Shown: in pieces, positions 20,463 to 29,790 of the stretch | How positions within the stretch are numbered: position 1 is the first letter of the stretch | Layout: every line of letters begins with the position of its first letter | Origin: Halolactibacillus alkaliphilus | Lineage (GTDB): Bacteria > Bacillota > Bacilli > Bacillales > Amphibacillaceae | Direction: 5' to 3' | Length of the DNA stretch: 64,000 nt | Assembly (NCBI RefSeq): GCF_900115465.1 | Contig: NZ_FOWN01000014.1 | Location: 1-64,000, forward strand | Position numbers and translations under genes: made by a program | The notes under the pieces: generated by a model | What the model was told of the DNA's origin: nothing | Databases searched by the model: none | Seen by the model: the letters and a program-made list of their open reading frames with translations, nothing else

Positions 20463-21458
20463 TTAAAGGTTAGCGAAGTATTCTAATGTACGCACTAATT
20501 GTGCAGTGTAAGACATTTCGTTGTCATACCAAGCAACAGTTTTAACTAATTGCTTACCGTCAACAGTCATTACTTTTGTTTGAGTAGCATCAAATAATGA
20601 ACCGTAAGAAATACCTACGATATCAGATGATACGATTGGATCTTCAGTGTAACCGTAAGATTCGTTAGCAGCTTTTTTCATTGCCGCGTTAACACTTTCT
20701 ACTGTTACTTCTTTGTTTAATACAGTAACTAACTCAGTTAATGAACCAGTTGCTACTGGTACACGTTGAGCAGCACCATCTAATTTACCATTAAGATCAG
20801 GAATTACTAGACCAATTGCTTTAGCAGCACCTGTTGTGTTAGGTACGATGTTAGCTGCAGCAGCACGAGCACGACGTAAGTCATTGTGTGGCGCATCTAA
20901 TGTATTTTGGTCACCAGTATAAGCGTGAATTGTCGTCATAAGACCTTCAGCAATACCGAATTCTGTGTTTAATGTATCAGCCATAGGAGCTAAACAGTTT
21001 GTTGTACATGAAGCACCAGAGATTACTGTTTCTTCACCAGTTAAAATATCATGGTTTACGTTATATACGATTGTTGGTACGTCATTTCCACCTGGAGCAG
21101 AAATTACAACACGCTTCGCGCCACCTTTAAGGTGAAGTTCAGCTTTTTCTTTTGAAGTGAAGAATCCTGTACACTCAAGTACGATATCTACACCTAAATC
21201 TCCCCAAGGTAATTCTTCAGGGTTACGGTTAGCTAATACTTTAACGTCTTTACCGTTAACAGTGAAAGCACCTTCTTTAACTTCAACTTCGCCATTAAAA
21301 CGACCTTGAGTTGTGTCATACTTTAAAAGGTGTGCAAGTGTGTCAGCATCAGTTAAGTCGTTGATCGCCACTACCTCGATTCCTTCTACTTCTTGAATAC
21401 GACGGAAAGCTAATCGGCCGATACGACCAAAACCATTAATACCTACTTTTACAGTCAT
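20463..21458 (-). CDS. gapA: Glyceraldehyde-3-phosphate dehydrogenase, NAD-dependent
   Basis: Oxidises glyceraldehyde 3-phosphate to 1,3-bisphosphoglycerate. 331 residues with [11 protein letters not shown] at the N-terminus, the acidic AINDLTD (residue 34 region) that favours NAD over NADP, catalytic Cys151 in [12 protein letters not shown], and AYTGDQ after the catalytic histidine. It follows cggR, the arrangement of the glycolytic (not gluconeogenic) GapA of Bacilli. Confidence 0.98.
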   Translation of the reverse strand: MTVKVGINGFGRIGRLAFRRIQEVEGIEVVAINDLTDADTLAHLLKYDTTQGRFNGEVEVKEGAFTVNGKDVKVLANRNPEELPWGDLGVDIVLECTGFFTSKEKAELHLKGGAKRVVISAPGGNDVPTIVYNVNHDILTGEETVISGASCTTNCLAPMADTLNTEFGIAEGLMTTIHAYTGDQNTLDAPHNDLRRARAAAANIVPNTTGAAKAIGLVIPDLNGKLDGAAQRVPVATGSLTELVTVLNKEVTVESVNAAMKKAANESYGYTEDPIVSSDIVGISYGSLFDATQTKVMTVDGKQLVKTVAWYDNEMSYTAQLVRTLEYFANL

Positions 21459-21495
21459 ACGTATTTCCTCCTTAGTATTGTTTAAAATTTTATCT

Positions 21496-21514
21496 AAAGG
21501 ATTAAAAATCCTTT
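21496..21514 (-). other. Small hairpin at the cggR stop codon
   Basis: AAAGGATT TTT AATCCTTT read on the minus strand spans the cggR stop. In Bacillus subtilis the cggR-gapA mRNA is cut near the end of cggR next to a stem-loop, which stabilises the gapA message; this hairpin is in the equivalent place. The equivalence is inferred. Confidence 0.4.
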
Positions 21515-22524
21515 ATTAACGCTTTGGCTGCCCCTTCATCTGTGATGAGGACATTACTTTTTCCTTGTCTAAAGTAAGAGCGGATCGCTTTTGCCTTTGA
21601 ACGACCTCCAGCAATGGCGACGACTGTCTTAATATTGGACAAGTCTTCTAATTGCATACCTACTGTTCGCACTTTATGTACGATTTCACCGTTTTGGTTA
21701 AAATAATAACCAAACGCCTCACTTACTGCTTTTCCCGATTCTAGTTTAGCTAAAACATCTTTTTCTGCTTTTCTACGCTTAGCCATAGTAAAGGCATCCC
21801 CGATGCCGTGCATGACGATGTCAGCTTGTTTAATTATATGTAATGTCTCTTTTACACCAGGCTCCTCGATGATGGAATGATACGTTTCCTCACTTAAAGG
21901 ATCTGGTACATATAGCAAACGATAATCGCCTTTCATCTTATTGGCCATTTCAGCACAAATAGTGTTCGCTTGATTCTCTACCCGCTCTCCGAGACCACCT
22001 CGGGCTGGAACGAACATTGAACCTTTACCTATATCGGTCGGCGCCATCATTTTTGCAATTGCTGCCATCGATGTACCACCAGTTACAGCAACGGTTTGCT
22101 TTTTATTAAGTTGGGATTGTAAAAACGTCACAGCACGCTTGCCTAGTTCATCTTTCACCCAAAGGTCAGTATCACTGTCCCCAGGTGTAATTATAACACG
22201 TTCTAGGTCGAATGTCTGTTTAATTTTCGTTTCAAGATCACGAAAGCCTCGTAACTCCTCGAAATATGGCGTAAACTCATCTACTAACGTTTGACCAGTT
22301 ACGGTGAGTACCACACCTTTAGGTGTCGTTTCAACAAGACCGAGTTGAGACAGTTTGTCAATCTCACTGCGCGCTTCCCGCTCTTTTAACGATAACTGTA
22401 CCGCAAGATTTCTTCTGCCAATCGGCTGGTAGTAGTGAATGGTATGTAAGAGATGATACCGCCGGTCAATCACCGCGATAAGATCAGGGCATATTTTTCG
22501 TTGCAATTCAATGAGCTTTTGCAT
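21502..22524 (-). CDS. cggR: Central glycolytic genes regulator CggR
   Basis: SorC-family repressor of the glycolysis operon, released by fructose 1,6-bisphosphate. The 340 residues comprise an N-terminal DNA-binding region (about 1-90) and a sugar-phosphate sensor domain with [14 protein letters not shown] and [14 protein letters not shown]. It is the first gene of the operon and lies 43 bases before gapA. A CggR-type operator (CGGGAC...GGGAC repeats) is just upstream, so it controls itself. Confidence 0.95.
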   Translation of the reverse strand: MQKLIELQRKICPDLIAVIDRRYHLLHTIHYYQPIGRRNLAVQLSLKEREARSEIDKLSQLGLVETTPKGVVLTVTGQTLVDEFTPYFEELRGFRDLETKIKQTFDLERVIITPGDSDTDLWVKDELGKRAVTFLQSQLNKKQTVAVTGGTSMAAIAKMMAPTDIGKGSMFVPARGGLGERVENQANTICAEMANKMKGDYRLLYVPDPLSEETYHSIIEEPGVKETLHIIKQADIVMHGIGDAFTMAKRRKAEKDVLAKLESGKAVSEAFGYYFNQNGEIVHKVRTVGMQLEDLSNIKTVVAIAGGRSKAKAIRSYFRQGKSNVLITDEGAAKALIKDF

Positions 22525-22550
22525 CTTTTTAACACCCTTCCAATTATCTT

Positions 22551-22588
22551 GGGACGTTTTTTGTCCCTATGGTCAACATTTTGTCCCG
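22551..22588 (-). promoter_or_regulatory. CggR operator
   Basis: On the minus strand: CGGGACAAAATG, then TTGACCATA, then GGGACAAAAAACGTCCC. Two GGGAC half-sites at the spacing known for Bacillus CggR targets lie between a promoter-like TATTAT (near 22600) and the cggR start, so repression would block elongation or initiation. Confidence 0.75.
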
Positions 22589-22707
22589 CTTAGAACAAAA
22601 TAATACCCAACACCCATAATATTATCAGAGATGACAGTGAATGACAAGTTTTTTCGTCCTATCCGCTTCTTATCCCACTTAAAAGCAACGCTTTGTAAAC
22701 TGCAGCA

Positions 22708-22751
22708 AGAAGGTATAGCTCAAAAGAAAACTGCGTCTAACTATACCTTCT
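22708..22751. terminator. Inverted repeat after ldh, possible terminator
   Basis: AGAAGGTATAG (22708-22718) pairs with CTATACCTTCT (22741-22751) just past the ldh stop. There is no U-tail on the minus strand, so its function as terminator is uncertain. Confidence 0.45.
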
Positions 22752-22767
22752 CACTAGGTTCACGTTA

Positions 22768-23721
22768 TTATTTATCTAAATTGTTGTACATGTTTCGTAA
22801 GATATCTGCTGAATTCTCAAGTTGTTTTTGCTCACGTTCTGGTAGGTTCAATCGTAAAATCTCCCTCACACCATTTGCATTAACAACAGCAGGAATCCCC
22901 ATAAATACGCCATCAATATCGTACTCACCTTGGAAATATGTTGAAACGGTTAAAATAGAATTTTCATTGTAAAGCAATGCTTTAGTTAAGCGCGCAAGAC
23001 CCATACCTATACCATAATAGGTCGCACCTTTTTTCTGGATAATTTGATAGGCTGCATCCCGAACATTTTCAAAGATAGCTTGCATATCGCGATCTTCATA
23101 GAAGTTATTTAGTTTACCGTACACATTTAGCGGTAAGCCACCAATCGTAACATGCGACCAAATAGGCAACTCAGAATCCCCATGTTCCCCGACGATATAA
23201 GCATGGACATTTCGTGAATCTACTTGGAAATAGTCACTGAGCAAATAACGGAATCGAGCGGTATCTAATATCGTTCCCGATCCAATTACATGTTCTTTTG
23301 GCAAACCTGACGCTTCATATGCAACGTGCGTCATGACGTCAACTGGATTTGATGCGACGACAAGGATGCCATCAAATCCAGAGGCCATGATTTCTTTTAC
23401 GATGCCACGCATAATTTTAGCGTTTTTACTCGCTAAATCAAGTCTCGTTTCTCCTGGTTTTTGGTTTGCACCAGCAGTGATGACAACTAGATCCACATCA
23501 TGACAATCCCCATAGTCACCCGCTTTAATTTTCATCGGCGAACCAAAAGGGACACCATGATTTAAATCTTGTGCCTCACCTTCTGCACGTTCTTTATTTA
23601 AGTCAATAAGAACCAGTTCGCTGACTGTTCCTTGATTTACTAATGAATAAGCATAACTAGAACCAACAAACCCTGTTCCAACAATAGCTACTTTTTTCGT
23701 TTTATTTGATTTCTGATGCAT
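22768..23721 (-). CDS. ldh: L-lactate dehydrogenase
   Basis: Reduces pyruvate to L-lactate and regenerates NAD+. The 317-residue protein has the Rossmann motif [11 protein letters not shown], the coenzyme-specifying [11 protein letters not shown], the substrate Arg in GETRLDL and the catalytic His in VGEHGDSE. Next to the glycolysis operon on the same strand, it fits a lactate-forming metabolism. A palindromic Rex-like site lies about 85 bases upstream. Confidence 0.97.
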   Translation of the reverse strand: MHQKSNKTKKVAIVGTGFVGSSYAYSLVNQGTVSELVLIDLNKERAEGEAQDLNHGVPFGSPMKIKAGDYGDCHDVDLVVITAGANQKPGETRLDLASKNAKIMRGIVKEIMASGFDGILVVASNPVDVMTHVAYEASGLPKEHVIGSGTILDTARFRYLLSDYFQVDSRNVHAYIVGEHGDSELPIWSHVTIGGLPLNVYGKLNNFYEDRDMQAIFENVRDAAYQIIQKKGATYYGIGMGLARLTKALLYNENSILTVSTYFQGEYDIDGVFMGIPAVVNANGVREILRLNLPEREQKQLENSADILRNMYNNLDK

Positions 23722-23802
23722 CTTACAACACTCCTTAAAACTTTATTTAAGAGGTTTCTGCCTCTTACTTTTTTACTATACCCGAATCACACAAACAATA
23801 TG

Positions 23803-23818
23803 TTTGTTTATTAACAAA
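23803..23818. promoter_or_regulatory. Putative Rex-type redox operator upstream of ldh
   Basis: TTTGTTTATTAACAAA is a 6+4+6 palindrome in the ldh promoter region, close to the TTGTTAANNNNTTAACAA type bound by the NADH sensor Rex in several Firmicutes. Assignment is by form and position only. Confidence 0.4.
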
Positions 23819-23847
23819 TATGTATAAAAAAATACGTGCACATTAAA

Positions 23848-23908
23848 ACCAAAAAAAACAAAACAATCCCATCCAACACTGACTACGCAAATGTTGGATG
23901 GGATTGTT
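23848..23908 (-). terminator. Terminator after the 69-residue membrane protein gene
   Basis: A 17-base perfect stem (23862-23878 with 23892-23908) followed on the minus strand by TTTGTTTTTTTTGG. Confidence 0.85.
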
Positions 23909-23956
23909 AGTTATTTCTTATCCGACAAACAAAGACTAAGACACTCATGTAAGGCC

Positions 23957-24166
23957 TTAATCTTGCATCGTATTTTTGAAGATAATCATCAGCTGACGTT
24001 TGATCTGTTTTACATCGATGGCAACATCAAGTAAATAGAAAAAATAACTACTTGATAACAAAATCAAACTGTTTTGGGTGAACAACGAGTAGCCAAAAAT
24101 CCCCCGCAACTCTACGATCTCCCAGATTAACAACAGCGTGACAAAGACCCATACTATTACTTTCAT
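23957..24166 (-). CDS. Small membrane protein, unknown function
   Basis: 69 residues. The ATG at 24166 is chosen for the GAGGTG four bases upstream; longer in-frame starts run toward the tRNA gene. Residues 3-16 and about 27-47 are hydrophobic, and the C-terminus is basic (KQIKRQLMIIFKNTMQD). I do not recognise the family. It lies between tRNA-Arg and a strong terminator, and may be read from its own promoter. Confidence 0.6.
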   Translation of the reverse strand: MKVIVWVFVTLLLIWEIVELRGIFGYSLFTQNSLILLSSSYFFYLLDVAIDVKQIKRQLMIIFKNTMQD

Positions 24167-24240
24167 TTCACACCTCGTACTTTCATTAAAACGGCAACGA
24201 TCACTACTATACACTTTGTTACTATCTATAGTTTTATTAT

Positions 24241-24269
24241 ATAGAAAAGACAGATGAGACCATCTGTCT
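24241..24269 (-). terminator. Terminator after tRNA-Arg
   Basis: GACAGATG / CATCTGTC stem (24249-24256 with 24261-24268), followed on the minus strand by TTTTCTAT, eight bases past the tRNA. Confidence 0.8.
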
Positions 24270-24276
24270 AACAAAG

Positions 24277-24349
24277 CGCGCTCGGAGGGATTCGAACCCC
24301 CGACTCACGGTACCGGAAACCGATGCTCTATCCCCTGAGCTACGAGCGC
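24277..24349 (-). tRNA. tRNA-Arg (anticodon CCG)
   Basis: Clover-leaf on the minus strand with acceptor arms GCGCTCG and CGAGCGC, T-arm GGGGGTTCGAATCCC and anticodon loop TTCCGGT, giving CCG for the codon CGG. The 73-nt gene has no encoded CCA, which must be added after transcription. It is a single tRNA gene with its own terminator. Confidence 0.95.
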
Positions 24350-24550
24350 ATATTTTAATCGAACAAAAATCATTATAACCGAATCACTATAAAAATTCAA
24401 TGCTTCTTTTTTTTGCTGCTTACAAATATCATGTTCCAGTTGTTTTGGTTGATTCACTACACACAAGATGAAAATCTCTGTTATAATATCCGAGTAGGTT
24501 TAAACAAAAGGTAAGTTGGGAAGAAAAAAGACAGCAGTGAGTGGTTTTTA

Positions 24551-24580
24551 TTTGACCTTTTTTGACCTTTTAGCTATGAT
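24551..24580 (+). promoter_or_regulatory. clpP promoter with CtsR operator
   Basis: TTTGACC TTT TTTGACC (24551-24567) is an exact CtsR heptad repeat (GGTCAAANNNGGTCAAA on the other strand). It overlaps the -35 TTGACC (24552-24557), which is followed 17 bases later by -10 TATGAT (24575-24580). CtsR binding would block RNA polymerase until heat shock. Confidence 0.9.
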
Positions 24581-24631
24581 AATGTTACACACGTATTAAA
24601 CTCAGTTAAGTCATTTTAAGGAGGAATATAT

Positions 24632-25213
24632 ATGAATTTAATCCCTACAGTTATTGAACAAACAAACCGCGGTGAACGTGCTTATGATATTTATTCACGT
24701 CTACTTAAAGACCGCATCATTATGTTAGGCAGTGCCATTGATGACAATGTGGCTAACTCGATTGTGGCTCAATTGCTTTTCTTAGAGGCAGAAGACCCAG
24801 ACAAAGATATTTCGATTTACATTAACTCACCAGGCGGATCGATTACCGCAGGTATGGCCATCTACGATACAATGCAGTTCATCAAACCAGATGTATCAAC
24901 CATCTGTGTCGGTATGGCAGCATCCATGGGCGCATTCTTACTTGCTGCAGGAAAAAAAGGGAAGCGTTATGCGTTACCAAACTCTGAAGTCATGATTCAC
25001 CAACCATTAGGCGGAACGCAAGGTCAAGCGTCAGATATTCAAATTCATGCAAATCGCATCATTGAGATGCGTAATAAATTAAATGAAATTCTTTCTGAAC
25101 GTACTGGACAACCTATCGAAGTCGTTGAACGAGACACTGATCGTGATAACTTTATGACCGCACAAAAAGCACTTGATTATGGTCTCATTGACAAAGTCAT
25201 GGAGAAAAAATAA
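24632..25213 (+). CDS. clpP: ATP-dependent Clp protease proteolytic subunit
   Basis: Tetradecameric serine peptidase that degrades substrates unfolded by ClpC, ClpX or ClpE, including tmRNA-tagged proteins. The 193-residue protein has the catalytic triad Ser98 (AASMGAF), His123 (MIHQPLGG) and Asp172. It begins [11 protein letters not shown] as in Bacilli; GGAGG precedes the ATG. Single-gene unit with a CtsR-controlled promoter upstream and a terminator downstream. Confidence 0.98.
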   Translation: MNLIPTVIEQTNRGERAYDIYSRLLKDRIIMLGSAIDDNVANSIVAQLLFLEAEDPDKDISIYINSPGGSITAGMAIYDTMQFIKPDVSTICVGMAASMGAFLLAAGKKGKRYALPNSEVMIHQPLGGTQGQASDIQIHANRIIEMRNKLNEILSERTGQPIEVVERDTDRDNFMTAQKALDYGLIDKVMEKK

Positions 25214-25228
25214 GCCTGAAATTTTTTA

Positions 25229-25266
25229 GGAAAAGCGAAGAGACACATTGTCCCTTCGCTTTTTTA
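25229..25266 (+). terminator. Terminator of clpP
   Basis: AAAAGCGAAG (25231-25240) pairs with CTTCGCTTTT (25254-25263), with a continuing T-run. Confidence 0.85.
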
Positions 25267-25270
25267 AATG

Positions 25271-25310
25271 TATAAACAAAGTGCCTACCTCTTGTTATTG
25301 AGATAGACAC
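25271..25310 (-). terminator. Terminator of yheA
   Basis: GTGTCTATCTC and GAGGTAGGCAC (25300-25310 and 25281-25291) form a stem with wobble pairs, followed by TTTGTTTATA on the minus strand. Confidence 0.7.
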
Positions 25311-25316
25311 CTAGGA

Positions 25317-25661
25317 TTATTGTTGGTTATATAATTCTTCTAATGGTTTAGTAATTGTACGGCTAATAGAATTAATAAATTCGTTCACTTTTTGTTCTTC
25401 TTCCATTAGCTTAGAAATTGCTTCGTGTTGTTGAACTGTTTCAACAACTTTACGTGCTTTTTCTACTTCTTCTTCGGTAATTTCTAGACCTTGCATTTGT
25501 TTTTGTTGTAATTCAATTTGTGTGTTACGGAAATCATCGAACATTTTCTTAGCGATGTCATCATTCATAACAGCCTCATACGCTTCTTTAAGTGTTGAAA
25601 ATTCCTCGCTTTGGCGAATCGCTTCTGCTAATTGTTCTGCTGATTGTTGTACGTTAGACAT
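25317..25661 (-). CDS. yheA: YlbF/YheA-family protein (DUF964)
   Basis: 114-residue, mostly helical, charged soluble protein close to Bacillus YheA. The core EEFSTLKEAYEAVMNDDIAKKMFDDFRN and LQQKQMQGLEITEEE is characteristic. The relatives YlbF and YmcA are subunits of the Y-complex that steers RNase Y; the role of YheA itself is not settled. GGAGG lies nine bases before the ATG. It converges on clpP with separate terminators in between. Confidence 0.88.
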   Translation of the reverse strand: MSNVQQSAEQLAEAIRQSEEFSTLKEAYEAVMNDDIAKKMFDDFRNTQIELQQKQMQGLEITEEEVEKARKVVETVQQHEAISKLMEEEQKVNEFINSISRTITKPLEELYNQQ

Positions 25662-25975
25662 AAAATAAAATCCTCCTAGTTTTTACTGACCAAGTTGGTC
25701 TTCTTTTAACTTCCTGTTTAACTATAACAAACTTCTAAACGTAATCCAAACGATACCGGTTAAGTTTTTTTGTTTTTCTCTCGTTTTTTTATTTAGTTCT
25801 AAAGCTCCAGCAGCATAATTAACAACTAAAGGTTCCCTGATGTTTGCTATTTTTGTTATACTACTAGTAATATGGTAATCATAGCACCATGACTTTCTCG
25901 GTTCATACGTGCTTGCCAAATGATGATCAACTGAAGCATCACTAAGAGACACACGCAACGAAGGGATGACGAACC

Positions 25976-26869
25976 ATGATTAAACGCTTAAAAGCGCTCT
26001 ATCCAAGCTTAATCACTGATGAAGAACGCCAAGGAAAAGGACCTTACTATTGGTTTACAACATCAGACAATCAACTTATCGGTATACTAGAAAACGAAAT
26101 TAAAGAAAAAGAGCACGAGTTACTCGATTTATTACTTACACCTTACCACGGTGCTTACCCACCAGTCACCGAACGTGAACAGGCATGGTATGATTGGATT
26201 TTTGAAGGCACAAACTTTATCTCAGCAGCACCTAAAGAGTACCGCTTCATTTATTTCTCACTATCTGACGCCTTAAGTGACCCTAACGATTTTAGAGAAG
26301 CTATTTATGGGATGTATTCTTATAAACCCGTGATTCTCTTCTCAAGTCAAAAGCACGGTGTCATTATAGAAGAAGAACGCCCAGACGAAGATGACACAAT
26401 CACCTTCTTTGAAATGATTGAAGTTTTTACGAGTGACTTTTTTATCGATGTTCACTTCTTTATCGGACCATATTTACGCGACCTAAAAAGAGCGCATGAT
26501 TATCACCACTGGATGGATGAACAATTTCACCATATTCAACATTTTAATACGAAACCCGTGATGACATACATCTCTTCTGTGCCTTATCTAATGTCCGTTA
26601 TCAAAGATCAAACAGCTATTCAGTTCCTTATTGAGGCCGTATTAAAGTCAACGGTTAAAGACGAAGAATTACTCCGCACCATTCAAACGTTCTTAGAGGC
26701 AAATTCAAACGCCTCACTTGCCGCAAAAGAAATGTACATGCATCGAAATAGTTTACAATACCGGATTGATAAGTTTGTTGAAAAGACAGAAGTTGATGTC
26801 AAACAATTTGAGGGTGCTGTTGCTGTCTATTTAATCCTTCTATTAAAACGTCAAATTGATCTAGCTTAG
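25976..26869 (+). CDS. PucR/CdaR-type helix-turn-helix regulator
   Basis: 297 residues. The C-terminal third carries a PucR-type HTH: LLRTIQTFLEANSNASLAAKEMYMHRNSLQYRIDKF (about 230-275). The remaining ~220 residues show no PAS, GAF or sugar-diacid domain I can name. It is directly upstream of msmX on the same strand and separated from it by a terminator, so it may control sugar uptake genes; this is inference. The terminator stem begins inside its last codons. Confidence 0.8.
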   Translation: MIKRLKALYPSLITDEERQGKGPYYWFTTSDNQLIGILENEIKEKEHELLDLLLTPYHGAYPPVTEREQAWYDWIFEGTNFISAAPKEYRFIYFSLSDALSDPNDFREAIYGMYSYKPVILFSSQKHGVIIEEERPDEDDTITFFEMIEVFTSDFFIDVHFFIGPYLRDLKRAHDYHHWMDEQFHHIQHFNTKPVMTYISSVPYLMSVIKDQTAIQFLIEAVLKSTVKDEELLRTIQTFLEANSNASLAAKEMYMHRNSLQYRIDKFVEKTEVDVKQFEGAVAVYLILLLKRQIDLA

Positions 26870-26898
26870 GCACTTTGCCTGCTGCTAGATCTTTTTTT
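26858..26898 (+). terminator. Terminator overlapping the regulator stop codon
   Basis: GATCTAGC (26858-26865) pairs with GCTAGATC (26884-26891), inner stem AGGCA/TGCCT, followed by TTTTTTTG. The left arm is coding sequence and the stop codon sits inside the hairpin. Confidence 0.9.
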
Positions 26899-27067
26899 GT
26901 TCACTCTCACGAAACCACTGATATGACTGGGGAGAAAGCGTATTTTATTTCGTTACGACTAGAATTAACCCTTCATCATGTAAGCGTTGCACAATGTCGG
27001 ATTTTTTTCTTTGTGCATCTTGTCCATTTACGCTCAGCCATTTTTTTTGTAGACTTAAGGCATCAAA

Positions 27068-27081
27068 TAAAAACGCTTTCA
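27068..27081 (-). promoter_or_regulatory. Putative cre site upstream of msmX
   Basis: TGAAAGCGTTTTTA (minus strand) matches TGWAANCGNTNWCA at 13 of 14 positions and lies 26 bases before the msmX ATG, downstream of where a promoter would be, a position that would give CcpA roadblock repression. Confidence 0.55.
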
Positions 27082-27106
27082 CACATTTTAAGGAGGAACT
27101 ATTACT

Positions 27107-28210
27107 ATGGCAGAATTAAGCTTGAGACATATTGATAAAATTTATGAAAAAGACGGAGTTAAGGCGGTAGACGATTTTAATCTTGAAATTAAAGATAAAG
27201 AATTTATCGTTTTCGTTGGTCCATCTGGTTGTGGTAAATCAACAACACTTCGTATGATCGCTGGTTTAGAAGAAATCTCAGCTGGTGAATTCTATATTGA
27301 TGATAAATTAATGAATGACGTTGCACCTAAAGACCGCGACATCGCAATGGTATTCCAGAACTACGCATTATACCCACACATGAATGTCTATGACAACATG
27401 GCTTTTGGTCTTAAATTGCGTAAGTTCAAAAAAGACGAAATTGATCGCCGCGTTAAAAATGCTGCACAAATTCTAGGTCTAGAACCATACTTAGATCGTA
27501 AACCAAAAGCACTTTCAGGTGGTCAACGTCAGCGTGTAGCTCTAGGTCGTGCCATCGTTCGTGATGCGAAAGTATTCTTAATGGATGAGCCGTTATCAAA
27601 CCTTGATGCGAAACTACGTGTACAAATGCGTGCAGAAATTCAAAAACTACACCAACGCTTACAAACAACAACAATTTATGTAACACACGATCAAACGGAA
27701 GCGATGACAATGGCCACACGCCTTGTTGTACTTAAAGATGGTTTAATCCAACAAGTGGGTGCACCTAAAGAAGTATACGACAAACCAAACAACGTCTTCG
27801 TTGGTGGATTTATCGGATCACCTGCGATGAACTTCTTCCATGGTACATTAGAAGAAAATGGTTTCCGTGTGTCACCTAAAACATTGATTGAAGTACCAGA
27901 AGGAAAAATGAAAGTTCTTCGCGAACAAAACTACATTGGTAAAGAAACTATTTTAGGTGTGCGTCCAGAAGACATTCATGATGAACCAGTATTTGTAGAT
28001 GCTAACCCAGGTTCTACATTAACAGCTCAAATCGAAGTAGCTGAATTAATGGGTTCTGAGTCTTACTTATACTCTAAATTAGATGAGCAAGATTTCGTTG
28101 CACGTGTTGATTCACGTACAGATATCCACGGTGGAGAATCACTTAAGTTAGCATTTGACATGCACAAGTGCCACTTCTTTGATAAAGATACTGAAGAACG
28201 TATTAAATAG
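27107..28210 (+). CDS. msmX: Multiple-sugar ABC transporter ATPase, MsmX/UgpC family
   Basis: Energises several carbohydrate ABC importers. 367 residues: Walker A GPSGCGKST at 38-46, Q-loop VFQNYALYP, signature LSGGQRQR from 136, Walker B VFLMDEP ending at 162, H-loop THDQTE, and a C-terminal OB-fold regulatory domain (about 240-367) with GVRPEDIH, as in MalK/MsmX. No permease or binding protein is adjacent, which is normal for the shared ATPase MsmX. AAGGAGG sets the start. Confidence 0.95.
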   Translation: MAELSLRHIDKIYEKDGVKAVDDFNLEIKDKEFIVFVGPSGCGKSTTLRMIAGLEEISAGEFYIDDKLMNDVAPKDRDIAMVFQNYALYPHMNVYDNMAFGLKLRKFKKDEIDRRVKNAAQILGLEPYLDRKPKALSGGQRQRVALGRAIVRDAKVFLMDEPLSNLDAKLRVQMRAEIQKLHQRLQTTTIYVTHDQTEAMTMATRLVVLKDGLIQQVGAPKEVYDKPNNVFVGGFIGSPAMNFFHGTLEENGFRVSPKTLIEVPEGKMKVLREQNYIGKETILGVRPEDIHDEPVFVDANPGSTLTAQIEVAELMGSESYLYSKLDEQDFVARVDSRTDIHGGESLKLAFDMHKCHFFDKDTEERIK

Positions 28211-28232
28211 TGTATACCCCCTTATATACATG

Positions 28233-28266
28233 AAGAGGCGACTCCTTAGGAGTCGCCTTCTTTCAA
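28233..28266 (+). terminator. Terminator of msmX
   Basis: AGGCGACTCC / GGAGTCGCCT (28235-28244 with 28249-28258) and TCTTTC. Confidence 0.85.
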
Positions 28267-28329
28267 TTTTATTGCCGTTTTTTTTAATAGTCCTCTTTTA
28301 TGCACCTCTATTTTGCATACTTCCAACGA

Positions 28330-29688
28330 CTAAATCATTTTTGTCGGGTCTACCCATTGATCAAATGCCTCTTCTGTCACATAACCAAGTGCTAAAGCCG
28401 CTGTCTTCAAATCTGTCTGCTTTAGATGGGCGTATTTCGCAATCTCACTTGCTTTATCATAGCCAATGTGTGGATTCAGAGCCGTCACAAGCATTAACGA
28501 TTGTGCTACGGATGCTTTCACTACTTCTTCATTAATCGTTAAACCTGAAAGGCAGCGTAAATTAAAACTATCCATCGCATCACTTAATAGCTCAATCGAC
28601 TGAAGGACGTTATAAATAATTACTGGTTTAAAGACGTTTAACTGAAATTGCCCTTGGCTTGCCGCAAAACTAATCGTCGTATCATTCCCTAAGACTTGAC
28701 TACAGACCATTGTCATAGCTTCAATTTGGGTTGGATTTACTTTCCCTGGCATAATAGAACTTCCTGGTTCATTTGCTGGCAATGTATATTCCCCGTAGCC
28801 GGCACGCGGACCGCTAGACAGGTAGCGTAAATCGTTGCCGATTTTAAACAAATCCATCGCAAGTGCTTTAACTGTCCCGTGCAAATGTACTAATTGACTA
28901 TGACTTGTTAATCCATGATAGTGGTTGTCTGTTTTTCGAAACGGTAAACCCGTATAGCGCGAAAGCGCATGTGCCACTTCGTCTCCAAAATCCACCGGGG
29001 CGTTTAATCCCGTTCCTACCGCCGTGCCACCAATCGCTAATTCAAAACAACCATCCATATCTTGAATCAGCATATGTTCTATCTTTTCCAACATGGCTAA
29101 GTAACCACTAAATTCTTGTCCTACTGTAAGAGGTGTCGCATCTTGTAAATGCGTACGACCTATTTTAACAACATCAGCAAATTGGTGTTGTTTAGCTTTC
29201 ACTGTTTGAATCAGCCTCTCCAAAGCAGGAAATAATCGATCAGTTAGTGCTAATACAGTTGCGACATGCATTGCTGTTGGAAACGTATCGTTTGAACTTT
29301 GAGATTTATTCACATCATCATTTGGGTGGAGGGTGACCTTGTTGTCTGATGCTAAAAAGCTTAAGACTTCATTCACATTCATGTTTGTTTGTGTCCCAGA
29401 TCCAGTCTGCCAAACAACTAAAGGAAAATGTTGATAGTCTGGTTGATGAAGCCATTGATCACAGGCGTCTACAATACGCGTACTTTTCTCAAGTGACAGT
29501 GTCCCTAAGCGATGATTGGCTTTTGCGGCCGCTCGCTTTAACATTACAAAGGCTTCTATTAACTGTTTCGGCATTTTCTCTGTACCAATAGGAAAGTTAT
29601 CTAAACTTCTTTTTGTTTGTGCACCGTAGAAAACAGCTTCACTCACTTCCATTTCCCCAAACGCATCACGTACTTTTCTAACCATCAT
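28330..29688 (-). CDS. fumC: Class II fumarate hydratase
   Basis: Interconverts fumarate and L-malate. 452 residues from the ATG at 29688, which has AAAGGGG at good spacing and aligns with the family N-terminus; an ATG at 29730 would add 14 residues. Motifs: QTGSGTQTNMN, SSNDTFPTAMH, the A-site GRTHLQDATP and the catalytic Ser loop GSSIMPGKVNPTQ. No other TCA-cycle gene is present in the window, so the enzyme may serve nucleotide/aspartate recycling or a reductive branch. Confidence 0.95.
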   Translation of the reverse strand: MMVRKVRDAFGEMEVSEAVFYGAQTKRSLDNFPIGTEKMPKQLIEAFVMLKRAAAKANHRLGTLSLEKSTRIVDACDQWLHQPDYQHFPLVVWQTGSGTQTNMNVNEVLSFLASDNKVTLHPNDDVNKSQSSNDTFPTAMHVATVLALTDRLFPALERLIQTVKAKQHQFADVVKIGRTHLQDATPLTVGQEFSGYLAMLEKIEHMLIQDMDGCFELAIGGTAVGTGLNAPVDFGDEVAHALSRYTGLPFRKTDNHYHGLTSHSQLVHLHGTVKALAMDLFKIGNDLRYLSSGPRAGYGEYTLPANEPGSSIMPGKVNPTQIEAMTMVCSQVLGNDTTISFAASQGQFQLNVFKPVIIYNVLQSIELLSDAMDSFNLRCLSGLTINEEVVKASVAQSLMLVTALNPHIGYDKASEIAKYAHLKQTDLKTAALALGYVTEEAFDQWVDPTKMI

Positions 29689-29751
29689 GTCCATCCCCTT
29701 TACCTCATGATTAACTGAATGTTTCGGCATTTTCTTTACATTTATTATAAC

Positions 29752-29790
29752 ACAAAAAAACCAGACAATGTCTTAGCGCTCATTGCCTGG
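29752..29790 (-). terminator. Terminator overlapping the end of the VanY-like gene
   Basis: CCAGGCAATG and CATTGTCTGG on the minus strand (29781-29790 and 29761-29770) with TTTTTTTGTG after it. The gene's stop codon lies in the loop. Confidence 0.85.

Noticed and set aside
26979-26992. Second cre-like sequence TGTAAGCGTTGCAC upstream of msmX
   Set aside because: Three mismatches to consensus, all in the last three positions; the site at 27068 is better placed.
28155-28535. Plus-strand frame overlapping the msmX end and the fumC end
   Set aside because: It runs through the msmX terminator and through conserved fumC codons on the other strand.
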